64,000 bases of DNA from Nitrospira sp. (GTDB taxonomy: Bacteria; Nitrospirota; Nitrospiria; Nitrospirales; Nitrospiraceae). The notes below the pieces were generated by a model. It did no database searches and had not been told where the DNA came from. It saw only the letters and a list, made by a program, of their open reading frames with translations. The stretch lies in the NCBI GenBank assembly GCA_024998595.1, contig JACOEK010000007.1:1-64000 (forward strand), read 5' to 3'. Made by a program: the position numbers and the translations under genes. This document shows, in pieces, positions 24,247 through 34,119 of the stretch (positions are counted from its first letter, which is position 1; the number at the start of each line of letters is the position of its first letter).

Positions 24247-25320
24247 ATGAGGATTGCCCAGGTATCGCCGCTTTGGGAGAGCGTCCCTCCGAAGTTGTAC
24301 GGAGGAACGGAACGCATCGTCTCTTACCTGACGGAAGAACTTGTCCGCCAAGGTCATGATGTGACGCTCTTCGCCAGCGGTGACTCGGTCACCAAGGCAA
24401 AGTTGGAATCTCCCTGCCAGCAGGCGCTGCGTTTGAATACCGGGATTTTCAACCGCGAAGCCCCGCTCATTCAAATGATGGAGCAGGTATTCGCTGCTGC
24501 CGACCAATTCGACCTCATCCACTCCCATCTCGATTTTTTAGCATTTTCGCTCTCCCGCCGCTGTCGCGTGCCCGTCGTCACGACACTGCACGGCCGGTTG
24601 GATTTGCCCGAGCTCGTGCCGGTCTTCCGTGAATTTGCGGAGTTGCCCTTGGTATCCATTTCGGACTCGCAGCGTCGGCCGTTGCCTTGGTGTAACTGGG
24701 CCAACACCGTCTATCACGGCTTGCCAAAAGATTTGTATAAGTTCAATGCGGAACCGGGCAAGTACCTGGCGTTCCTTGGCCGCGTCTCTCCGGAAAAGTG
24801 CCCGGATCAAGCCATAGAATTGGCGAAACGTGTCGGATTGCCTCTGAAGATGGCAGCGAAGGTCGATCCGGCCGATCGTGCCTACTTCGAGCGGGTGGTG
24901 GAACCGTTACTCGACCATCCTCTGGTCGAGTTTGTCGGAGAAATCACCGATGCGGAAAAGAGCGACTTCATCGGGAACGCAATCGGGCTGATCTGTCCCT
25001 ATGACTGGCCCGAACCGTTCGGCCTCGTGTTGATCGAAAGTCTTGCCTGTGGTACACCTGTCCTCGCCTACCGCCGGGGATCTATTCCCGAAATCATCGG
25101 TCATGGTGTGACGGGTTTCATCAGTGAAAACCTCGATGAAATGGTGAGTCAGGTAGCCAAGCTTGGCACGATCGATCGCCACCGATGCCGGCAGGTGTTC
25201 GATGAGCGATTCACCGCCCAGCGCATGACCCACGACTACGTGAAAATCTATCAACAACTCATCACAGATGCCGCTGCATTCCCGGGTAAAACCGGGCAGC
25301 AGCACGCTTCGAACCTCTAG
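24247..25320 (+). CDS. GT4-family glycosyltransferase
   Basis: A 357-residue GT-B-fold glycosyltransferase. The N-terminal domain starts MRIAQVSPLWESVPPKLYGGTER, with the Gly-rich donor/acceptor loop typical of GT4. The C-terminal domain has FLGRVSPEKCPD near residue 178 and the E-x7-E motif in EPFGLVLIE near 257, then GTPVLAYRRGSIPEI. It transfers a sugar from an activated donor; the product is not predictable. AAAGGAG before the ATG. It heads a run of five genes that ends with a glycogen-debranching-type enzyme, so a storage or compatible-solute glycan role is plausible. Confidence 0.88.
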   Translation: MRIAQVSPLWESVPPKLYGGTERIVSYLTEELVRQGHDVTLFASGDSVTKAKLESPCQQALRLNTGIFNREAPLIQMMEQVFAAADQFDLIHSHLDFLAFSLSRRCRVPVVTTLHGRLDLPELVPVFREFAELPLVSISDSQRRPLPWCNWANTVYHGLPKDLYKFNAEPGKYLAFLGRVSPEKCPDQAIELAKRVGLPLKMAAKVDPADRAYFERVVEPLLDHPLVEFVGEITDAEKSDFIGNAIGLICPYDWPEPFGLVLIESLACGTPVLAYRRGSIPEIIGHGVTGFISENLDEMVSQVAKLGTIDRHRCRQVFDERFTAQRMTHDYVKIYQQLITDAAAFPGKTGQQHASNL

Positions 25321-25353
25321 TCGTCGCGATCCCAACCTCGCGGAAGGACCAGT

Positions 25354-26634
25354 ATGGCAGACGAGTCGCAGTCCAGTCCTGAATCCAATGTCACAGGATG
25401 GAGGTTATTGGGGACCCGAGATTTCGGTTGTCTCTGGGCCGGCCAGGTCGTCTCCCAAATCGGCGACGGCCTGAATAAGGTTGCGCTTCTGTGGTTCGTG
25501 TATGAAATGACCGGGTCGGCGCTCAAGATGACCGCCATCGGGTTGTTGCAGACGATCCCGCCCCTGCTCTTCGGTCCCCTCATCGGTGTCTATCTCGATT
25601 ATCTCCCTAAGAAAACGGTGATGATCGTCGTCGACCTCTTACGAACGCTGATGGTGCTGCTGATACCGCTGTTCTATACGTTCGATATGTTGACGCTCGA
25701 ACGCCTCTACGTACTGGTTTTCCTTGTCTCCATCGTGTCCACCGTGTTCGGGCCGGCGCTGGCCTCTTCTGTGCCTCTCATTGTTCAGCGGTCGCAACTT
25801 ACGACGGCGAATGCATTTCTCCAGAGCACCACTAATATCGGGGTGTTGCTGGGACCGGCCATGAGCGGCCTGGGTATCGCCCTCATCGGCGCGCAAAATG
25901 TCCTCTATGTGGACGCCGCGACGTTCTTCGTGTCCGCCCTCTTCTTGTTCCCGATTCGTGTGAGAGAGAATAAGACGGTAAAAGGATTGGATGTGCTGGC
26001 CACTCCCGTCATGCAGGACATGATGGTAGGTTTTCGTTTCGTCTTCCTGCAACACCGGGTGGTGTTCTCCTTGATGATTACGGCCGTCCTTTACAATCTG
26101 GCGATCAGTGCATTTGTGTTTCTCCTCCCTGTTGTGGCGAAGGAGCTGCTGCAAGTCGGGCCGATGGAACTTGGGTGGTTATGGTCCGCTTTAGGAATCG
26201 GAATGCTGGCGGCGTCCATTTGGCTGGCGCGGATGCCGCAGGGCACGTTCCAGGAGCGTATCAGTAAGATCGGCCGCTCGTTGACTATCGGGGGCATCGC
26301 GGTCTGCGCGTTGGGATTGATTCAAACGCCGGTGCTGTTCAGCACGTTCTTATTGATCGTCATCATCGGCGGCAGCACCTCGCTGTTCTACCCGGTTGTC
26401 TGGGCAATGCTGCAGGAGGTGACTCCGGAGCATTTGCTCGGGCGTGTGTTCACCACGTTTAGCGTCGGTGGGATGGCCTCGGCTATGGTCGGCATGGCGG
26501 GATTCGGATGGGCCGCCGACACCCTGGGCCCTGCCGTGAGTCTCATCGGTATCGGACTGCTCCTCTTGCTCACTGCGATGGTCACGCTGCAGGTTAGCCG
26601 CCGTGGCCTCGTGGTGAGTCCGGCTGTCGCATAA
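25354..26634 (+). CDS. MFS transporter, copy 1
   Basis: A 426-residue major facilitator protein with about 12 hydrophobic helices. The N-terminal signature WAGQVVSQIGDGLNKVALLW and the loop YLDYLPKKTVMIV (motif A position) place it in the MFS_3-like efflux group. It is clearly homologous over its length to the MFS protein at 27992. CGGAAGG precedes the ATG. Substrate unknown; export is more likely than import for this group. Confidence 0.88.
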   Translation: MADESQSSPESNVTGWRLLGTRDFGCLWAGQVVSQIGDGLNKVALLWFVYEMTGSALKMTAIGLLQTIPPLLFGPLIGVYLDYLPKKTVMIVVDLLRTLMVLLIPLFYTFDMLTLERLYVLVFLVSIVSTVFGPALASSVPLIVQRSQLTTANAFLQSTTNIGVLLGPAMSGLGIALIGAQNVLYVDAATFFVSALFLFPIRVRENKTVKGLDVLATPVMQDMMVGFRFVFLQHRVVFSLMITAVLYNLAISAFVFLLPVVAKELLQVGPMELGWLWSALGIGMLAASIWLARMPQGTFQERISKIGRSLTIGGIAVCALGLIQTPVLFSTFLLIVIIGGSTSLFYPVVWAMLQEVTPEHLLGRVFTTFSVGGMASAMVGMAGFGWAADTLGPAVSLIGIGLLLLLTAMVTLQVSRRGLVVSPAVA

Positions 26635-26841
26635 CCACCCTCTTTCCATAACGATCTTTCCGACGGTTGCGGCGGCTCGCCCGGTAGGCTGTCACACAAG
26701 CTAACGCTGCACGATAGCGAAGGGCGACAGGCGGAGTTGCTTTCTCCACCTCCGTCGCGTATGTCTTTTCACTCGGGTGTTGTTCGGGACGAAATCAAGG
26801 CCGGCGTTGCCGGTCGGTTTATTTCTACACATGAGGGGCAT

Positions 26842-27891
26842 ATGCCTATGCGGACTATTCAGACCGTGTGCGCGGTAGGGACCTTGACGTTCGTTGTGGC
26901 GTTAAGCCTAGGGATCGCCGGTTCGATGGCCTCGGAACAGCAGCCGTCGGAGACAAAACCGGAAGGTCCACCGGTTTCTGGACCGAAGGATTCCGATGGG
27001 AAAGTAAAGGAATCAGAGACGAAACCGAAGGAGTCAGAATCCAAACCCAAGGAGCCGGATTCCAAACCGAAGGAGCCAGACTCCAAGCCGCCCGACCAAA
27101 AATTAAAGGAAAGCGACGCGAAGCCCAAAGAGAGTGAGTCAAAAGGGAAAGACGCGGACAACAAACCTAAAGGCCCGGAGCCTAAAGCCAAGGAAACGCC
27201 GACCAAGCCCAAAGAATCGGAACATAAGGCGAAGGACGGGGAGTCCAAATCCAAGGAGCCGGACCAAAAAGCCAAGGAGCCGGACTCGAAATCGAAAGAG
27301 TCTGACATTGCCGCTGAGCATCCCTGTCCCTCGGTCCCGCAAGCGGTTGAAGCCAAGCCCGCGGTAGAAGCGCCGGCTTCTTCCGGAGATTCCGCTACGA
27401 CGGAACGTCAGAAATCGCCTGAGCCGGAAGCCAAGAAGCCGGTACGCTCGTCGATGGTAACGGCCAAGTTGGCACTTATGGCAGATCCACATCTCTTCCC
27501 CTACGACATCGAAGTTGATGCCAAGGACAAGGACCTCGTGTTGCTTGGAAAAGTCGGGCAGGAGGCGGATAAGCGCGTGGCCACCGATATCATACGATGT
27601 CTCGAAGGCGTCCATGCCGTAGAAAACCGTCTGAAAGTCGAAGCGGACGCGGCCCATGGGCTGTTCGCGGAGCGCGACAAGATCATCACCCAACTGGTGA
27701 AGGAGCGGTTCGAGAAAAGCAAAACCTTGCAATCAGTCAAGTTCGATGTGAAAACAGAGGACGGCATTGTCACGCTGAACGGAGCGACGCGGTTTCAGAT
27801 TATCGTCCTCGAAGCCGCCCAGGCGGCACGACAGGTGCCGGGCGTGCGCGCGGTGAATACCGACGCGGTGCGATTGGTGGCCGGAGAATGA
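26842..27891 (+). CDS. Exported BON-domain protein with a K/P/E/S heptad-like repeat
   Basis: A 349-residue protein. The ATG at 26842 follows GAGGGG; an earlier start at 26737 is possible. The signal peptide ends GSMAS near residue 32. Residues about 36-160 are a low-complexity region of roughly 7-residue units of the form SKPKEPD/SKPKESE. Two BON domains follow, about 215-275 and 283-349 (VLLGKVGQEADKRVATDIIRCL; DGIVTLNGATRFQIIV). BON domains bind membranes or proteins in the periplasm. The charged repeat is probably an extended spacer through the periplasm. It sits between two MFS paralogues. Confidence 0.82.
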   Translation: MPMRTIQTVCAVGTLTFVVALSLGIAGSMASEQQPSETKPEGPPVSGPKDSDGKVKESETKPKESESKPKEPDSKPKEPDSKPPDQKLKESDAKPKESESKGKDADNKPKGPEPKAKETPTKPKESEHKAKDGESKSKEPDQKAKEPDSKSKESDIAAEHPCPSVPQAVEAKPAVEAPASSGDSATTERQKSPEPEAKKPVRSSMVTAKLALMADPHLFPYDIEVDAKDKDLVLLGKVGQEADKRVATDIIRCLEGVHAVENRLKVEADAAHGLFAERDKIITQLVKERFEKSKTLQSVKFDVKTEDGIVTLNGATRFQIIVLEAAQAARQVPGVRAVNTDAVRLVAGE

Positions 27892-27991
27892 ACAGGTGTC
27901 ATGAGGCCGATGCCATGGGAGGTTCGACACGCAGTCTGCTGATGCTATAGAAGCGGGGCGCGCAAGCGGGGCCGGGTCTGGACGCCCGAAC

Positions 27992-29287
27992 GTGAAATGG
28001 TCGCCGCATCTGTTGACGCGCGACTTCACGCTGGTCTGGTGGGGCCAGATGGTCTCGCAGATCGGCGATGGAGTGTCGAAACTCGCGTTGCTTTGGTTTG
28101 TCTACTCCATCACCGGTTCTCCTCTCAAGACCACCATGATCGGGCTGTTGCAGACACTGCCGCCCATTCTGTTCGGTCCCTTCATCGGCGTGATCGTCGA
28201 TCGTGTTCCCAAAAAACTCCTGCTGATCAGCAGTGATCTGATTCGTGCGTTGGTGCTGGGCGTGTTGCCCTGTTTGCTGCCGGTGGACTCGTTCAGCATT
28301 GAGCGGCTGTATCTCATGGTATTCGTCCATGCGGTTGCGTCCGCCGTGTTCGGTCCTGCCCTGACCGCCGCAATCCCTTCGCTGGTGTCCCGCCACGAAT
28401 TCACGGCGGCCAACGCCTTACTCCAGACGACGACCAGCATCGGCATCATTGTCGGCCCGGCGCTGAGCGGGGTCGGCATTGCGACGATGAGTTCCCAAGA
28501 GGTGCTCTGTGTGAACGCCGTCAGTTATGTGATTTCTGCGCTCTGCTTTTTGTTCATCCGATTTCCGCGCATGGAAGCGGCGCCGGCGGGGGCTGGCTCC
28601 CTGGCCGGAACGTTCCGGGATGTGGTGGAGGGGTTTCAGTATGTGCTCCATCGGCAACGGGTCATTCTCATGTTGATCGGCGCTGCCTCCATGTACACCT
28701 TCGCCACCAGTGCGTTCAGCACGCTCTTTCCGGTGTTCGGAAAGAAGCTGCTTGATCTGGGCCCGATCGAAGTCGGGTATTTGTGGTCCGCCTTCGGTGT
28801 CGGGTTGCTGTTGGTCTCCCTGGGGCTCGTGTCCTTGTCATCCTGGTCGCTGCCCAAACGAATTCAGTTGATGGCGGTGTCCAGTTTCCTCAGCGGTCTG
28901 ACGCTGTTAGGCTTGCTCTTCACGTCCAACCGGTTAGTGGCCGCTGCGCTGATGGTGATCATTGGGATGGGCGCCGGCACCCTCACGCCGGTGGCCTGGG
29001 GAGTGCTTCAGGAGATCGCGCCGACGACGTTATTGGGGCGAGTATTGGCTATTTACAATCTTGGCGCGATGACCTCGGCCATCGCCGGCATGACGATCTT
29101 CGGCTGGGTGACGCAGGAGTTCGGCGAGCGGCCCAGCGTGTTCGGCATCGGGGTCGGTCTCTTTTTATCGGCGCTCGTGTCCATGCGAGTGGCCCGATGG
29201 GTGCAGGTCAATTGGTCGGAGGCGAGCCTTCCAACCGAAGAAGCGGCCAGGCCCGTCGTCATGGTGACGCAGCCGACTAGTCATTGA
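27992..29287 (+). CDS. MFS transporter, copy 2
   Basis: A 431-residue major facilitator protein with 12 predicted helices, starting at a GTG. The N-terminus WWGQMVSQIGDGVSKLALLW and the whole layout match the MFS protein at 25354, so the two arose by duplication, but they have diverged in sequence. The BON gene is inserted between them. No strong ribosome-binding site is visible, which leaves the exact start open. Substrate unknown. Confidence 0.87.
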   Translation: MKWSPHLLTRDFTLVWWGQMVSQIGDGVSKLALLWFVYSITGSPLKTTMIGLLQTLPPILFGPFIGVIVDRVPKKLLLISSDLIRALVLGVLPCLLPVDSFSIERLYLMVFVHAVASAVFGPALTAAIPSLVSRHEFTAANALLQTTTSIGIIVGPALSGVGIATMSSQEVLCVNAVSYVISALCFLFIRFPRMEAAPAGAGSLAGTFRDVVEGFQYVLHRQRVILMLIGAASMYTFATSAFSTLFPVFGKKLLDLGPIEVGYLWSAFGVGLLLVSLGLVSLSSWSLPKRIQLMAVSSFLSGLTLLGLLFTSNRLVAAALMVIIGMGAGTLTPVAWGVLQEIAPTTLLGRVLAIYNLGAMTSAIAGMTIFGWVTQEFGERPSVFGIGVGLFLSALVSMRVARWVQVNWSEASLPTEEAARPVVMVTQPTSH

Positions 29288-29427
29288 GTCCACCCCAGAC
29301 TTTGTGCATCGAAAGGACCCACGGACGGGTCCATAAACGAAGCGAGCAGAAGGCAGGAAGCTGTTGGCGCGTCGTGGCGAGTGCCGCGCGCATCGCATCG
29401 ATCGTTCAGGGATGACGGGAGGAAAAC

Positions 29428-31596
29428 GTGGAAGAAATCATCAGCGTCAATGATCAGTTTTATATCCTGGCCAGTTCCTCGATGGCGGATGACCGGACGC
29501 GTGTGCTCAAACATGGAGAGACCTTTGGGGTGTTCGACCGGTATGGCGACATTCAGCCGGTGGGTCGTGGAACACAGGGTGTGTTTCATCAAGGGACGCG
29601 TTTTCTCTCACGGCAGGAATTATTTCTGAACAACGATCGACCGATGCTGCTGAGCTCCACGGTCAAGGAAGACAATGCCTTGCTCGCCGTGGACTTGACG
29701 AATCCGGATCTGTATCGGGATGGACGAATCGCAATCCCGCGCGGAAGCGTGCACGTATTTCGCTCGCGTTTTCTCTGGAACGGCGTGAGTTATGAGCGGT
29801 TTCGCCTGTCGAACTACAGCCTAGCGCCGGTAAAAATGACCCTCTCGATCCGATTCGAGGCCGACTTCGCGGACATCTTTGAAGTCCGCGGCAAAAAACG
29901 CGAGCGTAAAGGCCGCATGTTGCCGAACGTCTTACGGAAAGATCTGTTGGTGTTGAGGTACGAAGGGCTGGACGAAGTGACGCGGGAGGCGCGGATTCAG
30001 TTTGTTCCGGAGCCGTTGGAGATCACCGCATCCCAGGCCACCTTCGGCATCGAGTTGGAGCCGAAAGGGGAAATTGCCGTGGCGGTGATGGTCGCCTGCG
30101 ATGAGGTGGAGAGTCACCGAACGCTCTTATCCTATGACGCGGCAATGGCGGAAGCTGGGCTGGCATTTGGGGCGGCCGAGCAAACCGAAGATTGTTCCAT
30201 CCAGACGACCAATGCGCAGTTCAATGAGTGGTGGAATCGTTCCGTGTTGGATGTTCGCATGATGGTAACCGATACGAGCGAGGGGCCGTATCCGTACGCC
30301 GGCGTGCCCTGGTTCAGCACTCCCTTCGGGCGGGATGGGGTGATCACGGCGTTGGAGTGTTTGTGGATCAGGCCGGAATTGGCGCGTGGTGTCTTGGGCT
30401 ATCTGGCTTCGACCCAGGCGAAGGAGGTAAACGCCGCTCAGGATGCCGAGCCGGGAAAGATCCTCCACGAAACTCGCAAGGGGGAGATGGCGGCGCTGCA
30501 CGAAATTCCTTTCGGACTCTATTATGGCAGTGTCGATTCCACCCCGTTGTTCGTCATGTTGGCCGGTGCTTATTACGAGCGCACGGCGGATCTTCCGTTC
30601 ATTCAGTCCATCTGGCCCAATATCGAAGCAGCATTAACCTGGATGGATACCTTCGGCGACCCCGACCGCGATGGATTCGTGGAGTATGTGCGGAAATCAC
30701 CCACGGGGTTGGATAATCAGGGCTGGAAGGACTCCCACGATTCGATTTCTCATGCAGACGGTTCGTTGGCCGAAGGGCCGATCGCGTTGTGTGAAGTACA
30801 GGGGTATGTGTATGACGCGAAGGTGCAGGCGTCTAAACTCGCCGAGGCGTTGGGATACGTCGATCGCGCCAGTCAGCTTCGACGGCAGGCTCGATCACTC
30901 AAGGAACGGTTTGAGGAGGCCTTCTGGTGCGAAGCCTCGGCCACCTATGCCCTGGCCCTGGATGGTCAGAAGCGGCCTTGTGAGGTGAAGACGTCGAACG
31001 CCGGTCACTGTCTCTACACGGGTATTGCCAGCGATGAGCATGCCCGGCGGGTCGCGGAAACGCTGATGTCCGATGAGTTATTCAGCGGATGGGGAGTCCG
31101 CACGCTGGCCGATTCCGAACGTCGCTATAACCCCATGTCTTACCACAACGGATCGATCTGGCCGCATGACAATGCGATGATCGCCGTCGGTCTCGCGCGT
31201 TATGGCCTCAAATCCGGAGTGGAAAAAATCATGACGGGGATGTTCGAGGTGAGTTTGGTTCTCGACTTTCACCGGTTGCCGGAACTGTTCTGCGGCTTTG
31301 TGCGTCGACCCGGCCAGGGCCTGACACGATATCCCGTGGCCTGTAATCCGCAGGCCTGGGCTGCCGGCTCGGCCTTCATGGTGCTCCAAGCCTGTCTGGG
31401 CTTGTCGATTGTCGCGTCGGAACAGAAGGTGATATTCAATCATCCCATCCTTCCGGAGTTTATCGACAAGATGCAAATCAAGAATTTGACGGTCGGAACC
31501 GCATCGGTGGATCTCTTGCTTCGTCGGCATGACCTCGATGTCGGGATCACGGTCATTCGGCGTGTCGGGAAAGTTGAGGTCGTGTCGGTCAAATAG
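29428..31596 (+). CDS. Amylo-alpha-1,6-glucosidase-type glycoside hydrolase
   Basis: A 722-residue protein with the two-part architecture of glycogen-debranching-type enzymes. An N-terminal beta domain (about 15-215; FGVFDRYGDIQPVGRG, GVFHQGTRFLSR) precedes an alpha/alpha-barrel catalytic domain with PFGRDGVITALE near residue 303, GWKDSHDSISH near 434 and NGSIWPHDNAMIA near 574. It would release glucose from alpha-1,6 branches or a related alpha-glucan. GTG start after GGGAGG. With the GT4 gene it suggests alpha-glucan turnover. Confidence 0.88.
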   Translation: MEEIISVNDQFYILASSSMADDRTRVLKHGETFGVFDRYGDIQPVGRGTQGVFHQGTRFLSRQELFLNNDRPMLLSSTVKEDNALLAVDLTNPDLYRDGRIAIPRGSVHVFRSRFLWNGVSYERFRLSNYSLAPVKMTLSIRFEADFADIFEVRGKKRERKGRMLPNVLRKDLLVLRYEGLDEVTREARIQFVPEPLEITASQATFGIELEPKGEIAVAVMVACDEVESHRTLLSYDAAMAEAGLAFGAAEQTEDCSIQTTNAQFNEWWNRSVLDVRMMVTDTSEGPYPYAGVPWFSTPFGRDGVITALECLWIRPELARGVLGYLASTQAKEVNAAQDAEPGKILHETRKGEMAALHEIPFGLYYGSVDSTPLFVMLAGAYYERTADLPFIQSIWPNIEAALTWMDTFGDPDRDGFVEYVRKSPTGLDNQGWKDSHDSISHADGSLAEGPIALCEVQGYVYDAKVQASKLAEALGYVDRASQLRRQARSLKERFEEAFWCEASATYALALDGQKRPCEVKTSNAGHCLYTGIASDEHARRVAETLMSDELFSGWGVRTLADSERRYNPMSYHNGSIWPHDNAMIAVGLARYGLKSGVEKIMTGMFEVSLVLDFHRLPELFCGFVRRPGQGLTRYPVACNPQAWAAGSAFMVLQACLGLSIVASEQKVIFNHPILPEFIDKMQIKNLTVGTASVDLLLRRHDLDVGITVIRRVGKVEVVSVK

Positions 31597-31631
31597 AGGG
31601 CAATGCGTGGACCGGTACGCGGAGGTGGCAA

Positions 31632-33188
31632 CTAGGGAGCGTCAGCCAGTTGCCAGAGCATGGCCAGGACATAACGTGCGGCGGCTGCGAGAATGTCCGG
31701 ATTGGCAGTGTCGGCGGTGTCCGTGGGTTGATGGAAATGAGGATGAACTCCGCCGCTCACGACCGTGACTGTGGGAATTCCCGCCTCTTTGAACGGCACA
31801 TGGTCCCCGCCGGGGAAAAAGCCGAATACATCAATCCGGTCTGCTAATCCTGCTGCGTGACCGGCCTGTTGCGCGGCAGCTTTTTCTGTCCCGGTGACAC
31901 CGATCGTCAGGCGTCCGTTTCCTTCCGCTGCGTGGTCGACGTTGATCATCGCGAGAGTCGACCGTAACGGGACGGCCGGCTGCGTGACATAGAACTTCGA
32001 TCCCAACAACCCCTGTTCCTCTCCGCTGAACGATACCAAGACAATCGACCGTTTCGGCTTCACCGGTATGGTATGGAGGATGCGGGCAACCTCCAGCAGC
32101 ACCGCCGTTCCGGAGGCGTTATCGTCTGCTCCGGCGAAGAGCAGCCCGCCTTGCCTCCCGAAGTGATCGCGATGCGCACCGATGACGATCGCTTCTTCCG
32201 CCTTGGCCTGGTCATTTCCCGGCACGATGAAGACGACGTTGTGGAGCATGCCGCCATGCTCCGTGCTGTGCCAACGCATCGTGACGACCGTATCCGTTGC
32301 CGTCGATTGAGGAATGTGGCCATCGTTCAGGTTCTGCTGCAACGTGCGCAGTCGATCGTCGTCGCCTGGTCGGTCGGCGCGGAGCATGGCCATCGCGCGG
32401 GCGGTGCTGATCCAAGCGCCGGGAATCGTGCGGCGGGCATCCGTTAATCCGTAAAAGGCGCTCGGTCGGCCGGTGACCCCGCGGCGTACTTCATAGGCGT
32501 TAAGGATCGGCCCGGTCGCGGTGAGATATCCGAGCGCGCCGTGGGCGTGAGCGGCATGGGCTTTATCTGCATGAGAGATCGACTTGGAATACCGCTCCGG
32601 TTTGCCGCGGAGAAAAAGCACAACCTTGTTGCGAACGTCGAGGTCTGCATACTCATCGAATCCGCCTTCCGGATCGGAGATTCCATACCCGACAAACACG
32701 ACTGGCGCTTGCACGTCTGCCGAAGGGGAATCGAGAACAGGAAGGTAATCGAGACCGATCTGGTCCGGCGGCGAGTCGGAAGTCGATGCCACGCGCAAGA
32801 CCGTATCCTCGCCGACAATCGTTGCGCGGACGGGCGTAGACTGTATGCGAATCGGTTTGCGGGTATTCGCAGACTCGGTGCGTGGCTCCGACAAGGATGG
32901 TGGTTGTGTGTGCAGATCGAGGAACCGTTGCCGAACGAACTCGGCGGAGGCGAGATCGTCAGGGGTGCCGGTCTGACGGCCGTTAAAAGCTGGTCCGCTT
33001 AGGGTACGGACATCTTCCAGCATGCGCTGGCTGGAGATGAGGTCCAATGATTGAGAGATCGATACGGGGACTTCCGGCTGGTTCTCGGCGAATAACGGAA
33101 CAGGCGAAAGCACGAACCAGAGGCTAATGATCAGCCGCCTGGACCATTTGGGTCTTCGGCTTTTGAAGAAGGGTGAAGCTTGCTTCAT
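31632..33188 (-). CDS. Secreted M28-family aminopeptidase with PA domain
   Basis: A 518-residue zinc peptidase. The start at 33188 gives a signal peptide (RRLIISLWFVLSPVPLFA); in-frame starts further upstream are possible and no ribosome-binding site is strong. A PA (protease-associated) domain lies around 160-250 (PVVFVGYGISDPEGG). The M28 catalytic domain carries GAHRDHFG, GADDNASG, SGEEQG, INVDHAAEG and a final HFHQPTDTAD, giving all five expected metal ligands. It removes N-terminal residues from peptides in the periplasm or outside. Confidence 0.9.
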   Translation of the reverse strand: MKQASPFFKSRRPKWSRRLIISLWFVLSPVPLFAENQPEVPVSISQSLDLISSQRMLEDVRTLSGPAFNGRQTGTPDDLASAEFVRQRFLDLHTQPPSLSEPRTESANTRKPIRIQSTPVRATIVGEDTVLRVASTSDSPPDQIGLDYLPVLDSPSADVQAPVVFVGYGISDPEGGFDEYADLDVRNKVVLFLRGKPERYSKSISHADKAHAAHAHGALGYLTATGPILNAYEVRRGVTGRPSAFYGLTDARRTIPGAWISTARAMAMLRADRPGDDDRLRTLQQNLNDGHIPQSTATDTVVTMRWHSTEHGGMLHNVVFIVPGNDQAKAEEAIVIGAHRDHFGRQGGLLFAGADDNASGTAVLLEVARILHTIPVKPKRSIVLVSFSGEEQGLLGSKFYVTQPAVPLRSTLAMINVDHAAEGNGRLTIGVTGTEKAAAQQAGHAAGLADRIDVFGFFPGGDHVPFKEAGIPTVTVVSGGVHPHFHQPTDTADTANPDILAAAARYVLAMLWQLADAP

Positions 33189-33214
33189 GGCATGGACTGC
33201 GTCAGCGAATAGCA

Positions 33215-33652
33215 TCAGATCGAGGTGGCATGGGCCTTCTGGGCCGACCAACGTTGATACCAGCGCCAGAGTGGTCGTTGCAGAAATTGTGGAAGCGGAT
33301 AGCCTAGGCCGTGGGTATAGCCGTCATCGCGATCCAGAACAGCGAATGCCCACCAATATTTCTTCTGAAATGCCGCACAGCGCGTCCGTATGTCTTCATC
33401 GCTGAGCGGCATGGACTGCCGAAGGGCTGCGCCGATCGCCTCATCGGAGGTCATGTCACGAACAAGCGATTCGATTTGGGCAGGCGTGAGCCGCAGGTGC
33501 CGCATGAAAGATTGGTCCAACGCAGAGGGATAGGCATAGGTTCCGAGGGTTCCGGCCTGAAACGCTCGCACCTTGTCGATCAGACGGGGAAGCCATATCA
33601 ACCCGGCCGCGGTGTCGCTCCATCGTCGAGGCGGATGCTGTCGAAGGTCCAT
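33215..33652 (-). CDS. DUF5069 protein
   Basis: A 145-residue soluble protein with the DUF5069 pattern (MDLRQHPPRRWSD; GLIWLPRLIDKVRAFQAGTLGTY; repeated WRWYQRW-like end). The start at 33652 fits the family N-terminus; a GTG start at 33802 would add 50 unrelated residues. No function is known for the family. It lies 26 bp upstream of the M28 start on the same strand. Confidence 0.75.
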   Translation of the reverse strand: MDLRQHPPRRWSDTAAGLIWLPRLIDKVRAFQAGTLGTYAYPSALDQSFMRHLRLTPAQIESLVRDMTSDEAIGAALRQSMPLSDEDIRTRCAAFQKKYWWAFAVLDRDDGYTHGLGYPLPQFLQRPLWRWYQRWSAQKAHATSI

Positions 33653-33846
33653 GAATGATCCAAGCTGCGGCTCGACCGAGTAGGTTTCTGAAGGAGGGAC
33701 TATAGCATAGGGGAAGAGCCCCGTTGCAGAGAGCGAAGGGCTCAAGGTACTATCGGTTCCCGGGCCGGCGACCGGGCCGGATTGCTGGTCATGATACGGC
33801 ACCCGACCGCGGGAGCAGCTCGACCGACAACGTAAAGGAATCAGCT

Positions 33847-34092
33847 ATGGCAGAGCAAGGAAAAGGTCTCTACGACTCTCAGTACGCCCGGTTTCGGGAG
33901 AATCAGGGTACGCATCAAGGCTATGAATTTCAACATGGGCCGGTGGGCAATATCGCTCCGCCCCTGGTGACGTTCATGGATAAAATAAAATGGTGGACAT
34001 TGCGCGGGTGGCGACGGAAGAAAATCCTGGCTGAACGTGATCGGTATCAGCAGGACATCATCCAGATCAAGTCAGCCCATCCGAAATCGTGA
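33847..34092 (+). CDS. Small hypothetical protein
   Basis: An 81-residue basic soluble protein (KIKWWTLRGWRRKKILAERDRYQQDII in the C-terminal half). AAAGGAAT precedes the ATG at 33847. No family was recognised and no membrane helix or Cys pair is present. It lies 27 bp before the next gene and is probably co-transcribed with it. Confidence 0.55.
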   Translation: MAEQGKGLYDSQYARFRENQGTHQGYEFQHGPVGNIAPPLVTFMDKIKWWTLRGWRRKKILAERDRYQQDIIQIKSAHPKS

Positions 34093-34119
34093 AGTCCGCG
34101 CTCTAGGAGGAGAACTTCC

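Noticed and set aside
27000-27310. Possible CRISPR-like or tandem DNA repeat array
   Set aside because: The periodicity is a coding repeat of about 21 bp that encodes the K/P/E/S heptads. Units are imperfect and there are no spacers.
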